Shown here: positions 32,740 through 41,574 of the stretch, in pieces
Numbering within the stretch: the stretch's first letter is position 1
How the letters are laid out: every line of letters starts with the position of its first letter
NCBI GenBank assembly: GCA_964463485.1
Contig: CAYXDO010000076.1
Coordinates: 1-49,965 of the forward strand
Direction: 5' to 3'
Length of the DNA: 49,965 nt
Origin: CAYXDO01 sp964463485
Lineage (GTDB): Bacteria; Myxococcota; Kuafuiibacteriia; Kuafuiibacteriales; Kuafuiibacteriaceae
The notes under the pieces: model-generated
Databases searched by the model: none
The model's input: the letters and a program-made list of their open reading frames with translations, nothing else
Told to the model about the DNA's origin: nothing
Translations under genes and position numbers: made by a program

Positions 32740-35115
32740 TCAGGAGCGCCGGAGGCCCAGAACGACTAGCGCGCCCAGGATGAGGAGGGCGAGGATACTC
32801 AGGATCGATCCCGTAGTGATCTGTCTGGGTGAGTAAGTCAGCTCGACCGAGTGGGGCCCGGCCGCAGCGATAGGTACGAGGATCAGGGCTCCTTCTGCCA
32901 CGCGAAGGTCGGCCGGTGCACCATCTACTTTGGCTCTCCAGCCGGGGTCGGCTCGCTGGGCTACGAGGAGCGCTCCGGGTCCGGTCGTACTCAAGGTCGC
33001 AGTCACCGTTCCGGCTCCGATGGAGCCACTCATTGAGTCGTTGGTCCTCGCTGCGCTCGGACTGGCCGGAGCGCCATGGTTGACCATTGCGGTGAGAGCT
33101 CCGGCCACGGCGGGCTCGAGGGCTTCGAATTCGGAGCGTTCGATGACCACGAGCGAGATGGGTAGGGTCGAGGTGAGTGTCAGCACCGCCGATTCGAGGT
33201 CCGGCCTCACGACGGCTTGGTCGACGAAGGTGAGAGGCCCGCGGTGCGGACTCACTCGGAAGACCGAGATGGGTTCGCCAAAGGGAACTCGAGCCGTGGA
33301 GACGCGCTCGAGGTGCGGCGCCCGATCGATGTCGGCTTCCACGAGCAGGTGACTCATCGAGAGTCGGCCGAGGAGTCGCATTCGCTCGGGCTCGCTGGAT
33401 TTCGCGAAGCGCTCGCCGATGACGACGTATCGCCCCGGCCTCAGGCCGTCTTGGTCCTGGTCCAGCGCGTAGCGGATGCCGAGCGGGACGCCAGCGGTGG
33501 GGATGAGTCGGTGAAAAGCGTGAATGGCGTAGGCGTCAGCCCGTGGGCTTTGGGTGGGAGCCTGGAGGGGCGAGTACAGGAACACGCCGGGGGCTCGATC
33601 GTCTCGAGTCACGATTTTGGCGGCGGCCGGCGGATCGAGCGCCGCGCGGGGTCCCGTGACGAGGAGCGATCTTCCCGCGGTCGCCAGATCGACGCCGCCG
33701 AGCGCGAAGAGTGTGAGGAGGATGGGTCGACTCGGGCGGCGAAGGTAGGCGTAGAAGAGACCGGCTCCGCACAGGCCGAAGGCCAACCCGGCCGCGCCGG
33801 CGCCTCTCAAGAGCGGTTCGACGGGGAACGAGGCTACGGCTTCGTTGGCGAGGGCGTCGACGTTGCCAAAACTCAGATATAGGCTCAGGGCGACGACGAG
33901 GACGCCTCCGAGGGCAGCGGCGGCGTCCATTCCTTTCCTTGGGGAGCTGAGCGCGCTCTGGAGGGCGAGCGCCATCGCGACGCTTCCAGAGAGTGCGACG
34001 CCGTAGAGCAGCTTGCTCGGGTACCGAGACGAATCGAGGCCCGGCATGATCGAGAGGATTTCGTAGAAGGGAGTAACGGATCCGGTGCTCGCCAAGATCA
34101 GGACGCCGCACAGGCCGAGCACGGCGCGCGCGCGGGGCACGACGATCGCGGAGAACCAAATCGGAGCGAGGCTCGCGCCGAGGTACAGGGAGTGGAGGTA
34201 GTGATCGTTTCTGAGTTGGGGGTCGCGGAAGAGGATTTGGCCGGACGCGAGGTCTCCGGCCGCACCCGGAGCGAACAAGCCGAGGAGGCGGGCGGGGGAG
34301 ATAGAAAAGGCGAGGCGAGACTCGGTGTCGAAGCCTTCGCCGCGCTTCGTGCCTCGAAGAATTTCGAAGACGGGGAGGAGCTCGATCGCGAGGAGGGTAG
34401 CGGCGAGGAGCGCGCCGCCGAAGAGCGCGAGGGCCGCGCCGACGAGCGATTTCTTGTCTCGGGGTCGCTGTGAGTCCGTGAGCAGCAGGACGATGCCGAC
34501 GAGGATCGAGCAGAACAGGAAGCTCGGGTCGGAGCTCATGACGTGCAGCGCGAGCGCGAGGGCCATGGCCGCCAGGCGTCCGGGGCTCGGCGCCCGCATG
34601 GCTGAGAGGGTTGCGGCGATCGCCCAGGGACCGAACGACATCGAAACGAACCCCGCGAGCAAATCATTCGCAGAGAGGTACGGGCCGGACAGGCAGTAAC
34701 TCATCGCGAGGAGCAGCGAAGGTTCGCGATCGAGGCCGAGTGTTCGACCGAGCACGTAGCTCCCGAACGCTCCGATGGCGAGGTGAGCGACGACGAAGAG
34801 GTCGTAGGCTTGGTGAAAGTCGACGGGGAGCGCGAAGAGGGCGAGCACCGGGGAGAAGGCGAGGCTGTTGGGGTTGGCGAGCAAGGGCTCGCCGAGGCCG
34901 ACGCTCGGATCCCAGACAGGGAGCCTTCCCTGGGAGTACGCGTGAACGACTGCGAAGAGGCGTCGACGAAAGACGAAGGTGTGATCTCGGTACAGCAGCA
35001 CGTCCGAGCCCAAGGCGGTCATGGACACGAAGCCGAGGAGCATGGCCGTCCACGAGGCCAGCCAGGGTGCGAGGCTCGTCTGTGGGGGCTTCAGGCCAGC
35101 TTCGGGCGTACTCAT
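32740..35115 (-). CDS. YfhO-family multispanning membrane protein
   Basis: 791 residues from the ATG at 35115, which overlaps the stop of the upstream membrane protein (ATGA). The pattern of about a dozen membrane helices with the early loop FRRRLFAVVHAYSQGRLPVW (as in polytopic glycosyltransferases) and LLANPNSLAFSPV, then a C-terminal periplasmic beta-rich region, matches YfhO. YfhO-type proteins are implicated in glycosylation of teichoic acids or surface glycans in Firmicutes; in Gram-negatives the role is unclear. The cluster with a GT-C protein suggests polyprenyl-phosphate-sugar-dependent modification of a surface glycan or protein. Confidence 0.82.
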   Translation of the reverse strand: MSTPEAGLKPPQTSLAPWLASWTAMLLGFVSMTALGSDVLLYRDHTFVFRRRLFAVVHAYSQGRLPVWDPSVGLGEPLLANPNSLAFSPVLALFALPVDFHQAYDLFVVAHLAIGAFGSYVLGRTLGLDREPSLLLAMSYCLSGPYLSANDLLAGFVSMSFGPWAIAATLSAMRAPSPGRLAAMALALALHVMSSDPSFLFCSILVGIVLLLTDSQRPRDKKSLVGAALALFGGALLAATLLAIELLPVFEILRGTKRGEGFDTESRLAFSISPARLLGLFAPGAAGDLASGQILFRDPQLRNDHYLHSLYLGASLAPIWFSAIVVPRARAVLGLCGVLILASTGSVTPFYEILSIMPGLDSSRYPSKLLYGVALSGSVAMALALQSALSSPRKGMDAAAALGGVLVVALSLYLSFGNVDALANEAVASFPVEPLLRGAGAAGLAFGLCGAGLFYAYLRRPSRPILLTLFALGGVDLATAGRSLLVTGPRAALDPPAAAKIVTRDDRAPGVFLYSPLQAPTQSPRADAYAIHAFHRLIPTAGVPLGIRYALDQDQDGLRPGRYVVIGERFAKSSEPERMRLLGRLSMSHLLVEADIDRAPHLERVSTARVPFGEPISVFRVSPHRGPLTFVDQAVVRPDLESAVLTLTSTLPISLVVIERSEFEALEPAVAGALTAMVNHGAPASPSAARTNDSMSGSIGAGTVTATLSTTGPGALLVAQRADPGWRAKVDGAPADLRVAEGALILVPIAAAGPHSVELTYSPRQITTGSILSILALLILGALVVLGLRRS

Positions 35116-36764
35116 TTCTCTTGGTCCGTTCGACCACAGCCGAGCTCGATCAGATGAAACCACGAAGTCCAGGTGATCGTCTGAAAGTCAGGTCCTTCGT
35201 GCGGGTGAGTGGCGAGCGCCTTCACGGACTCACTCGCGTACCTTTCGAAGTGCCAGCCAAACGGGAACAACACCAGCCAGCGTGTCTCATACCGCCGTGC
35301 GACTTTGCAGAGCGCGTCATTGCCATCGTTTGGAATGACGAGGGTTGGGCGACCGGTCGAATAACCCACTCGGAGAGGCTCGTTCGTGATCACGGTGGCG
35401 TCGTTGGGAACTCCGGCGTCGTTCAAGGCCGCGTCGACGGCGTCGAAGATCTTGCGGGTGCCGAGGCCCTCGATCGGGGCGCTGGTGATTTCGTCGACGC
35501 GAACTCCGAGGAGCGCGAGCGCGGCGGCCAAGGTTAGTCCTTCGAATCCCAGTTGGAGGCGCGGCGCGGGCACGAGGCGTCTCAGCAGGACCTCGGCCAC
35601 GAACCGGCCACCTGCGAGGAGGCCGAGGATCGCCAGCGGGAGGGTCGCGACACGGCTGCGATAACCTCCTCCGACCTCCGGGCCCCACTCCATGAGTAGC
35701 CCGTAGGTGCCCGCGAGGGCGAGGGAGAAGGTGGCCAAGAAGGTCAGGGCAGAGGACCGACGTCGCAGAAGGTCAGCAACTCCGAGGAACACGATCGGAG
35801 ACAGCGCCAGGCCGGCGGGGCCGCCGATGATTTGCAGGAGTTCGAACCAAAACGCGCCGAGCTTGGCAGAGAGGACAGCGCCCGGATCGAGGGCCGCGTG
35901 GGCGAGATATCGGGCCTTCCAGTCGGTCGGTTCGTAAATCAGCACGTCGTACCAGTGGAGCAACCACGGCGCGACCCGGGAGGCCGGCGACAACGGCGTG
36001 CCGAAGGTTCGCAGGTTGCGAAGCCACCAAGGCGCCATCAGGACGGTGAAGACCGCGGCCGAGCTCGCGAGAGTCCTGAGTGTCGGTACGGTCATTCGGA
36101 GCGCCTTGCCGAGGACGAAGGTGAGCCCGCCGGCCAAGCCGAACAGGGTCATCGCGTCGGACCTACTCAGCGCGGCGAGCGCCGAGAAGGTGCCGAGCAG
36201 GACGGGCCAGAGGCGGAAGGGCTGAGTGTTCTCGGACTTCGAATAAGCGATGGCGGCTCCGAGGAGCAGCAGCAGGTAGGAAGGGATCGACTCGACGCTG
36301 CTGAAATATCGGCTGGCGGTGGGGTCTGCGAGCAGGAGGAGGACGGCGGCGATGGCGAGCGCGGAGGAATCGAGGGCGCGATGCCCAAGCGACAAGAGGA
36401 CCGCGGCGAGGATGCCGGTCAAAAGCGCGTTTGGAATGACGGCGACCCAGAGGGCGTCGGAGAGAGTCACGAAGGGCGCGATCATGAGCGAGGTCAGGGG
36501 CTGCCAGTGGTCGTGGCTCGGGTGGCCTTTGGCTGAGTCTGGGGCGCTCACCCACATGAAAGAGACGTCGGCGACGAAGCCGCGCCCTCGAGCCAGGGCC
36601 TCGGCGGTGAGTCGGTAGTAGATCGGGTCTTCGTCCGGTGGGTACACCCGGCGCGCGGCTTGGAGGAGCTGGAGGAGGGCGCCGGTGACTGCGACGACGG
36701 CGTAAACCAGCGGGCTGAGGGTCGTTGTGCCCGAGGCCGATCCCGAATCCTCTTGGGCAGACAC
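35112..36764 (-). CDS. GT-C fold membrane glycosyltransferase-like protein
   Basis: Likely about 550 residues from a GTG at 36764; the frame is open to a GTG at 36932, which would overlap the divergent gene. The protein has a first lumenal loop with YPPDEDPIYYRLTAEALARG, which places Asp-Glu-Asp after the first helix as in GT39/ArnT-like enzymes, where an acidic residue there is catalytic. About ten hydrophobic segments follow, and a soluble tail (RYETRWLVLFPFGWHFERYA). The donor would be a lipid-linked sugar. It overlaps the YfhO gene by four bases. Start uncertain. Confidence 0.78.
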   Translation of the reverse strand: MSAQEDSGSASGTTTLSPLVYAVVAVTGALLQLLQAARRVYPPDEDPIYYRLTAEALARGRGFVADVSFMWVSAPDSAKGHPSHDHWQPLTSLMIAPFVTLSDALWVAVIPNALLTGILAAVLLSLGHRALDSSALAIAAVLLLLADPTASRYFSSVESIPSYLLLLLGAAIAYSKSENTQPFRLWPVLLGTFSALAALSRSDAMTLFGLAGGLTFVLGKALRMTVPTLRTLASSAAVFTVLMAPWWLRNLRTFGTPLSPASRVAPWLLHWYDVLIYEPTDWKARYLAHAALDPGAVLSAKLGAFWFELLQIIGGPAGLALSPIVFLGVADLLRRRSSALTFLATFSLALAGTYGLLMEWGPEVGGGYRSRVATLPLAILGLLAGGRFVAEVLLRRLVPAPRLQLGFEGLTLAAALALLGVRVDEITSAPIEGLGTRKIFDAVDAALNDAGVPNDATVITNEPLRVGYSTGRPTLVIPNDGNDALCKVARRYETRWLVLFPFGWHFERYASESVKALATHPHEGPDFQTITWTSWFHLIELGCGRTDQEK

Positions 36765-36916
36765 TCGCGCGAGGCTAACAGCGCCCTGGCCATTCGTCGA
36801 TCGCCTTCGCTTCGTTCGAGGAGGAGGCCACATTCGGAGCGCAACTGGAGCTCGAGCTCGGGTCGAGCTACGATGGGCTGTGCTCCTTGGCCGAGCGCAG
36901 GGCGATCGACGAACCC

Positions 36917-37789
36917 ATGATCCTTCCCTCACGTTACAACCTCGCGCTCGCGCGCGCGGCGTTTCGCGGAATCAAGAGAGGACGGCGAGCGCTCGGACGA
37001 AGCGACGACGTAGCGAGGGTCGAGCGCGGCGGGCTCGAGTGGGAGCTCGATCTGCGCGAAGGCCTCGACCTGACGATTTACGTGACGGGCATGTTTCAGC
37101 GTTTCGTCGTGGGAGCCTGCAGGCGATGGCTCAGGCCGGGCGACGTGGCGATCGACGTCGGCGCCAACATGGGCGCACACACGCTGCACCTCGCTCGCGC
37201 GGTAGGTAGAGAGGGCAAAGTCATCGCGATCGAGCCGACCGCCTATCCGTTCTCGCGTTTGTTGCGGAACCTCGCACTCAATCCGGAGCTCGCGGCGCGT
37301 ACGATGGCGATCCAGGCGTTCGTGGTGTCCGACTATGCTCGCGACATTCCCGAGACCCTTCAGTCGAGCTGGCCGGTCGATGGCTTTCGGCCCGACCAGC
37401 ACCCCATCCACATGGGCGCGGGCCAGACCACCGAGGCCGCGGTGAAGCTCAAGCTCGACGACTTGATCTCGAAGATCGGGCGCGATCGAATCGATCTCAT
37501 CAAGCTCGACGTGGACGGAGCGGAGTGGGAGGTACTCTCTGGAGCGAACGCGCTGTTGGATCGATTTCACCCGACGATCGTCATCGAAGTCGCCCCCTTC
37601 GTCTTGAAGGAGTTTGGAGTGGACACCCGCGAGATGCTCGGCAGCATGGTGTCGCGCGGTTATCGGTTCGAATCGCTTCGGGGAAAGAAGCTCGATAGCC
37701 GAGGTTTTCGGTGGCTGAGTTGGATTCCGAACGGGTTCAGCCGCGACGTGGTCGCGGTGCACGAGTCCAGAGCGGTGTCGAAGTCATGA
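36917..37789 (+). CDS. FkbM-family methyltransferase
   Basis: 290 residues from the ATG at 36917. The SAM-binding motif I is DVAIDVGANMGAHTLHLAR, followed by VIAIEPTAYPFSRLLRNLAL and the FkbM hallmark IDLIKLDVDGAEWEVL, then TIVIEVAPF. FkbM-type enzymes O-methylate sugars or small molecules. It is coupled by a four-base overlap (ATGA) to the glycosyltransferase that follows, so methylation of a glycan intermediate is plausible. It diverges from the GT-C gene. Confidence 0.9.
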   Translation: MILPSRYNLALARAAFRGIKRGRRALGRSDDVARVERGGLEWELDLREGLDLTIYVTGMFQRFVVGACRRWLRPGDVAIDVGANMGAHTLHLARAVGREGKVIAIEPTAYPFSRLLRNLALNPELAARTMAIQAFVVSDYARDIPETLQSSWPVDGFRPDQHPIHMGAGQTTEAAVKLKLDDLISKIGRDRIDLIKLDVDGAEWEVLSGANALLDRFHPTIVIEVAPFVLKEFGVDTREMLGSMVSRGYRFESLRGKKLDSRGFRWLSWIPNGFSRDVVAVHESRAVSKS

Positions 37790-38571
37790 GCACCACCGAC
37801 GTCCCCGCTTCCGAACCATCTCCGCAGGAGACCGAGATTTCGCTCGTAGTCATCGTTCAGGACGAGGAGGAGAACATCGTCCCGTTCATCACCGAGGTGC
37901 ACGACCACATGACGCTCCCGCACCAAATTTGCATCGTGTTCGACTCCGACGACGACACGACGCTGCGAAAGAAGGACGAGGTTCTGAGGATCTCTCCGAA
38001 TGCCGTGTTCGTGAAGAACGAGCTCGGCAAGGGTGTGATCAACGCGTTCAAGACCGGTTTCGGTGTAGCGAAGGCGCCCTACGTCGTACCCATCATGGCC
38101 GACTTGTCCGACACACCCGAGACGATCAACCTCATGTACGCGAAGATCCGGGAGGGTTATGATTTGGTGGTCGGATCGAGATACTGTCCGGGCGGGAAAA
38201 AGATCGGCGGGCCGTTCCTCAAGTATCTGCTCTCTTACCTCGCGAACATGAGCTTGCACTGGCTCACGGGCATTCCGACGCACGACATGACCAATGCGTT
38301 CATCATGCATCGGAAGGAGATCCTCGATCAAATCCACATTCGGAGCACGGGTGGGTTCGAGATCACGATGGAGATCATCGCGAAGAGTATCATCCTAGGC
38401 GCGAAGGTCACCGAGGTTCCGACGATCAATCGGGAGCGCGTGGGTGGAAAGTCGAAATTCAAGATCCTGAAGTGGATGGTGAAGTATCTGTACTGGTACT
38501 TCTACATCTTGGGTTTCTCGGTCATCCATCGCATCACCGCCCACTACCTCGAGGACACCAGGAAGCAGTGA
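37786..38571 (+). CDS. Family 2 glycosyltransferase (polyprenol-phosphate sugar type)
   Basis: 261 residues. GT-A core: ISLVVIVQDEEENIVPFI, a nucleotide-sugar site around PYVVPIMADLSDTPETI (the DxD-like position reads ADLSD), and the acceptor region GGFEITMEIIAKSI with NRERVGGKSKFKI. One or two hydrophobic C-terminal segments (KYLYWYFYILGFSVIHRI) suggest membrane association. It resembles dolichol/undecaprenyl-phosphate mannose- or glucose synthases, which make the lipid-linked sugar donors used by GT-C and YfhO-type proteins; both are encoded next door. Confidence 0.9.
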   Translation: MSTTDVPASEPSPQETEISLVVIVQDEEENIVPFITEVHDHMTLPHQICIVFDSDDDTTLRKKDEVLRISPNAVFVKNELGKGVINAFKTGFGVAKAPYVVPIMADLSDTPETINLMYAKIREGYDLVVGSRYCPGGKKIGGPFLKYLLSYLANMSLHWLTGIPTHDMTNAFIMHRKEILDQIHIRSTGGFEITMEIIAKSIILGAKVTEVPTINRERVGGKSKFKILKWMVKYLYWYFYILGFSVIHRITAHYLEDTRKQ

Positions 38572-38587
38572 GCCTGCTCATGAGGTC

Positions 38588-39460
38588 ATGAGAGAGATCG
38601 AGCGCTGTCCGGTCTGTGAGGCCGAGGTGTTCGTGGAGCTGTATCCCGCGACGTTCGAGGGGACCTGGCAAGATGCGCTGCCGTATTTTCTGAGTCGCCG
38701 GCGCAAGGTCGTCCGAGGCCGAACGGTTCGGTGCGTCGCTTGTGGGTTCGTGGCGACGAGCCCGCAGTTCGAGCCCCACGAGTACGCTCAGATTTACGCG
38801 GGGGTGGAGGGGGGGCTGGGTTCGTCGGCGCCCGCGGAGCGTCGGTACAGAGAGCTGCGGTCGCGCGCGATTCGATTACGATCGGCCGGGCGTCTGCTGG
38901 ATTTTGGGTGCCGCGACGATGGGTTTCTTCGGGTCATGGGCGAGTTTTCTGGGATGGGTTTCGACCTTGGGCCGGCCGCTGCTTTGATCTGGGATGGGCG
39001 CGTGGCGCGCGGTGGCTTCGAAGCTCTTCTGACTCACGTCGAGCGGAGCGGTGAGCGATTCGATTTGATTACGGCGTGGGATGTGTTCGAGCACGTTCCC
39101 GAGTTGGTCGACACCGTCGTGGGGCTCCGGGGGCTCTTGGCGAGGGGCGGTCGGCTGCTCTGCTCGTTGCCTGATCTGTCGAGCCCAGCGGCTCGGCTCG
39201 GAGGCCGCAGCTGGAACTGTATGTTGCTCGAGCACCTCTGGTACTTCGACGCGAGGACTTTTGGGCAGTTCGCGCGGAAGTGTGGATTTCGGGTGTTGGA
39301 GACCTCGCCGTTGGCGTTTTGGGCGGACCTCGGGGCGCTCGGGGGGCGCCTTCGCCAGTCGAGCGGTTTTGCTCCGAAGCTCCCGGGGTTCCTGGCGAGG
39401 CGTACTCTTCCGTTTCCGGCGGGGTTGATGTTCGTGGTGCTCGAAAGGCTGGGGGAGTAG
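38588..39460 (+). CDS. Class I SAM-dependent methyltransferase with N-terminal zinc ribbon
   Basis: 290 residues. Cys7/Cys10 (RCPVC) and Cys49/Cys52 (RCVAC) form a probable zinc ribbon. Motif I is GRLLDFGCRDDGF, then FDLITAWDVFEHVPELVDTV and LLARGGRLLCSLPD, and HLWYFDARTFGQFARKCGF. This arrangement is typical of methyltransferase-23-like proteins in polysaccharide clusters. It begins 16 bp after the glycosyltransferase and is co-transcribed with it. Substrate unknown. Confidence 0.88.
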   Translation: MREIERCPVCEAEVFVELYPATFEGTWQDALPYFLSRRRKVVRGRTVRCVACGFVATSPQFEPHEYAQIYAGVEGGLGSSAPAERRYRELRSRAIRLRSAGRLLDFGCRDDGFLRVMGEFSGMGFDLGPAAALIWDGRVARGGFEALLTHVERSGERFDLITAWDVFEHVPELVDTVVGLRGLLARGGRLLCSLPDLSSPAARLGGRSWNCMLLEHLWYFDARTFGQFARKCGFRVLETSPLAFWADLGALGGRLRQSSGFAPKLPGFLARRTLPFPAGLMFVVLERLGE

Positions 39461-39474
39461 GGACCGCGGATCTG

Positions 39475-39858
39475 CTAGCTCGCGGTCGTGCTGGTGCGGG
39501 TGGAGAGTGTGATCAAGAAGCGCGCGATCAACTCCTGCTCATCTTCGGAGATCTTCGCGTCTTCGGCCATCGTGCCGAGTTGGCCTCGCCAGTACTCGGG
39601 TGGGTGGGCTTCGGGAGAGTAGAGGGTGTGGCAGCCCGCGCACCTTCGCACGTAGATTTTTCGGCCCGCTTCGAGCTCGGCGAGGGTCGCTCCTGACCAC
39701 CGCGTCGCGGCCCAGCTTGCATCCGCCAGGGTCGGGTGGCGGAGGGTGCTTTGGCACGCGAGGGTGGTCAGGAGCAAACCCAGACCAAAAATCCGCGCTC
39801 GGATTCTCCGGCTCGAGGAGGTCGGTCGGGAGCGAGGAAGCGGGCAGCGCGAGCTCAC
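39475..39858 (-). CDS. Mono-heme c-type cytochrome lipoprotein
   Basis: 127 residues from a GTG at 39858 that overlaps the stop of the upstream gene (GTGA). The signal runs to lipobox TLAC. Heme site CAGCH (YVRRCAGCHTLYSPE), with a possible Met ligand in GQLGTMAEDAKI, a fit to a small class I cytochrome c domain, 60-70 residues after the anchor. It would transfer electrons at the periplasmic face of a membrane. Neighbouring gene encodes a barrel-like protein with no heme motif. Confidence 0.85.
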   Translation of the reverse strand: MSSRCPLPRSRPTSSSRRIRARIFGLGLLLTTLACQSTLRHPTLADASWAATRWSGATLAELEAGRKIYVRRCAGCHTLYSPEAHPPEYWRGQLGTMAEDAKISEDEQELIARFLITLSTRTSTTAS

Positions 39859-40640
39859 AGGTGCAGCCCGATGAGGATTCGCGCTTCGAGGCGTTCGTGG
39901 CCGGCGAGATCGAGGGTACTGTCGGAGCCCTCGGCCGGCTTCAGGTTGGCCACTTGGGCCAGGATGGTCGCGGCAGTCCACCAGCGCTCGGCTTTGTAGC
40001 CCAAGGTCGGGCCGACGAAGAGGGCGGAGGCTTCCCACTCGCCGTGCTCGACGACGTTGTGATTTCGAAGCTCGACGCCGGCCGAGAAGTGTTCGCTGAC
40101 GTAGGCCAAAGCGGCGTCGAGCTCGAATTTGATTTCGGTCTCGGATTCGTCGGTTTCGAATTTGAGCTCGTACTCACCCACCAGATTGACCGCGGCGAGA
40201 AAGTCTCCGAAGCGCTTGTCGGCGATCAGCTTGGCTTCGAGCTCGGCCTCGGTGGGCGCGTAGCTCCACTCGAGGTAGAGCGCGGAGCCTAGGGCGTCGG
40301 CGACGGGGTCGGAGAGCTTGAGCTTCCATTCGTTCGAGATCCCGCCCCACTCGAGCTCGGATTGGCGGCCGTCCGCGGTGTCGCGGGCGCGGGCGGTGAC
40401 GTTCACGTACCAGGCGGTCATGAGCTGCTCGGCCACGCCTAACTCGATTTCGAAGCGGTGGTCGAAGCGATTGTAGAAGTCGTCCCGGCCGATCCGGACG
40501 GTGGTCCATGGCTCGATCTCGACGTCTCCGGGGTTCAAGACGAGGGACTCGTAGGTGTAGGTGAATCGGCGCTCGCTAGCTTCGACCGATGAAGCAGCGA
40601 GGAGGAGGGGCAAGGCGAGCAGGGTCTGTGTTCGTTTCAT
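39855..40640 (-). CDS. Exported beta-rich protein, probable outer-membrane barrel
   Basis: 261 residues from the ATG at 40640. Signal peptide MKRTQTLLALPLLLAASSVEA. The mature part is strand-rich with alternating pattern (DFYNRFDHRFEIELGVAEQL, YELKFETDESETEIKFELDA, HFSAGVELRNHNVVEHGEW) and ends in a strand (RILIGLHL). It may be an outer-membrane protein. It is translationally coupled to the cytochrome lipoprotein and the two may form an electron-transfer or metal-related pair. A Fur-box-like site lies upstream. Confidence 0.75.
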   Translation of the reverse strand: MKRTQTLLALPLLLAASSVEASERRFTYTYESLVLNPGDVEIEPWTTVRIGRDDFYNRFDHRFEIELGVAEQLMTAWYVNVTARARDTADGRQSELEWGGISNEWKLKLSDPVADALGSALYLEWSYAPTEAELEAKLIADKRFGDFLAAVNLVGEYELKFETDESETEIKFELDAALAYVSEHFSAGVELRNHNVVEHGEWEASALFVGPTLGYKAERWWTAATILAQVANLKPAEGSDSTLDLAGHERLEARILIGLHL

Positions 40641-40694
40641 AGGGCCTCGTGCGGTGTGTTCTGACCGCTTGTTGAAAACGAATATCAATAAGAA

Positions 40695-40715
40695 TGAAAT
40701 TGAAAGTCAATATCA
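40695..40715. promoter_or_regulatory. Candidate Fur box in a divergent promoter
   Basis: TGAAAGTCAATATCA (40701-40715) fits the 7-1-7 Fur pattern at 11 of 14 positions; a weaker overlapping one begins at 40695, offset by six bases as in many Fur sites. AATATCAATA occurs twice (40681-40690 and 40709-40718). The block is AT-rich against GC-rich surroundings and lies between the starts of the barrel/cytochrome operon and a lipoprotein gene. Confidence 0.5.
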
Positions 40716-40770
40716 ATAACGCGATTCGTGGTGCGTAGACACCGTGGGAGACCTCTGTTAGCGGTCGCAC

Positions 40771-41505
40771 ATGCGCTGGCTGGCGATTGTTGTGACTCCG
40801 GTGATGTTGAGCGGATGTGCGGCGTGGTGGCAGGTCGACGACCTCGAGGAGAAGGTCGAGCTGATCCTTCAGAACACCAAGAGCGAGACGATGCGGAACT
40901 TGTTTGGGGAGCAATCGTCGGAGATCAACCGCAAGATGGAGGAGCTTTCGGGCGAGGAGAAAGAGAAGCTCCAAGAGCTCGTCGAGGCCTATCAACGCGG
41001 CAACACGAGCGTGGAGGAGGTCCGCGCGGCCGTGCTTGGGACGCTAGGCGGAGCGGAGCGAGTAGTGGCGGGTGCGGGCGGCATGTGGCTGCGGGACGAT
41101 CAGGGCAAGAAGACCAAGACGGTCGGTCGGAACGTGAAGATCAAGGAGTGCCGGAAGCTCGGGGAGGATCAGGTGCCCGAGTCGATCAGCTCCAACAAGA
41201 AGTTGATGCAGTACACGTGGGGCGTGGGCAACGTGGATGGGCAGACCGTCGTGTTTCCGTGGGAGCTGACGATGTCGACGTTTGCGAAGGAGGTCGTGGA
41301 GAACACGGCCAAGCGAACGGCGCAGGAGATCTTGCGGATGGCCGGTGAGAAGGGCTGGAACAAGCCCGTTTACATTCAGGTCAGCACGGAGCAGCCGAAC
41401 AAGGTCACGGTTTCGCATCAAGGCGAGGACGACATCTACGTGAACGAGGGCGACAAGAAGGTGGGTGAGGAGCCCGCGCCAGCGCCAGCGCCAGCGCCGA
41501 AGTGA
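40771..41505 (+). CDS. Lipoprotein with coiled-coil segment, unknown function
   Basis: 244 residues. Signal ends at lipobox LSGC. A charged helix follows (VDDLEEKVELILQNTKSETM ... KMEELSGEEKEKLQELVEAY). The middle is beta-rich (GMWLRDDQGKKTKTVGRNVK), and there is a tail of Ala-Pro repeats (APAPAPAP) encoded by CCAGCG units. No family recognised. It is divergent from the cytochrome operon and probably shares the regulated promoter region. Confidence 0.7.
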   Translation: MRWLAIVVTPVMLSGCAAWWQVDDLEEKVELILQNTKSETMRNLFGEQSSEINRKMEELSGEEKEKLQELVEAYQRGNTSVEEVRAAVLGTLGGAERVVAGAGGMWLRDDQGKKTKTVGRNVKIKECRKLGEDQVPESISSNKKLMQYTWGVGNVDGQTVVFPWELTMSTFAKEVVENTAKRTAQEILRMAGEKGWNKPVYIQVSTEQPNKVTVSHQGEDDIYVNEGDKKVGEEPAPAPAPAPK

Positions 41506-41574
41506 AGCTTTCGCGAGGGTGGGCAGTGGAAAGTCGGCGTTGCGGAACGCGGCAGCGCGTCTTTTGATCCCTTC

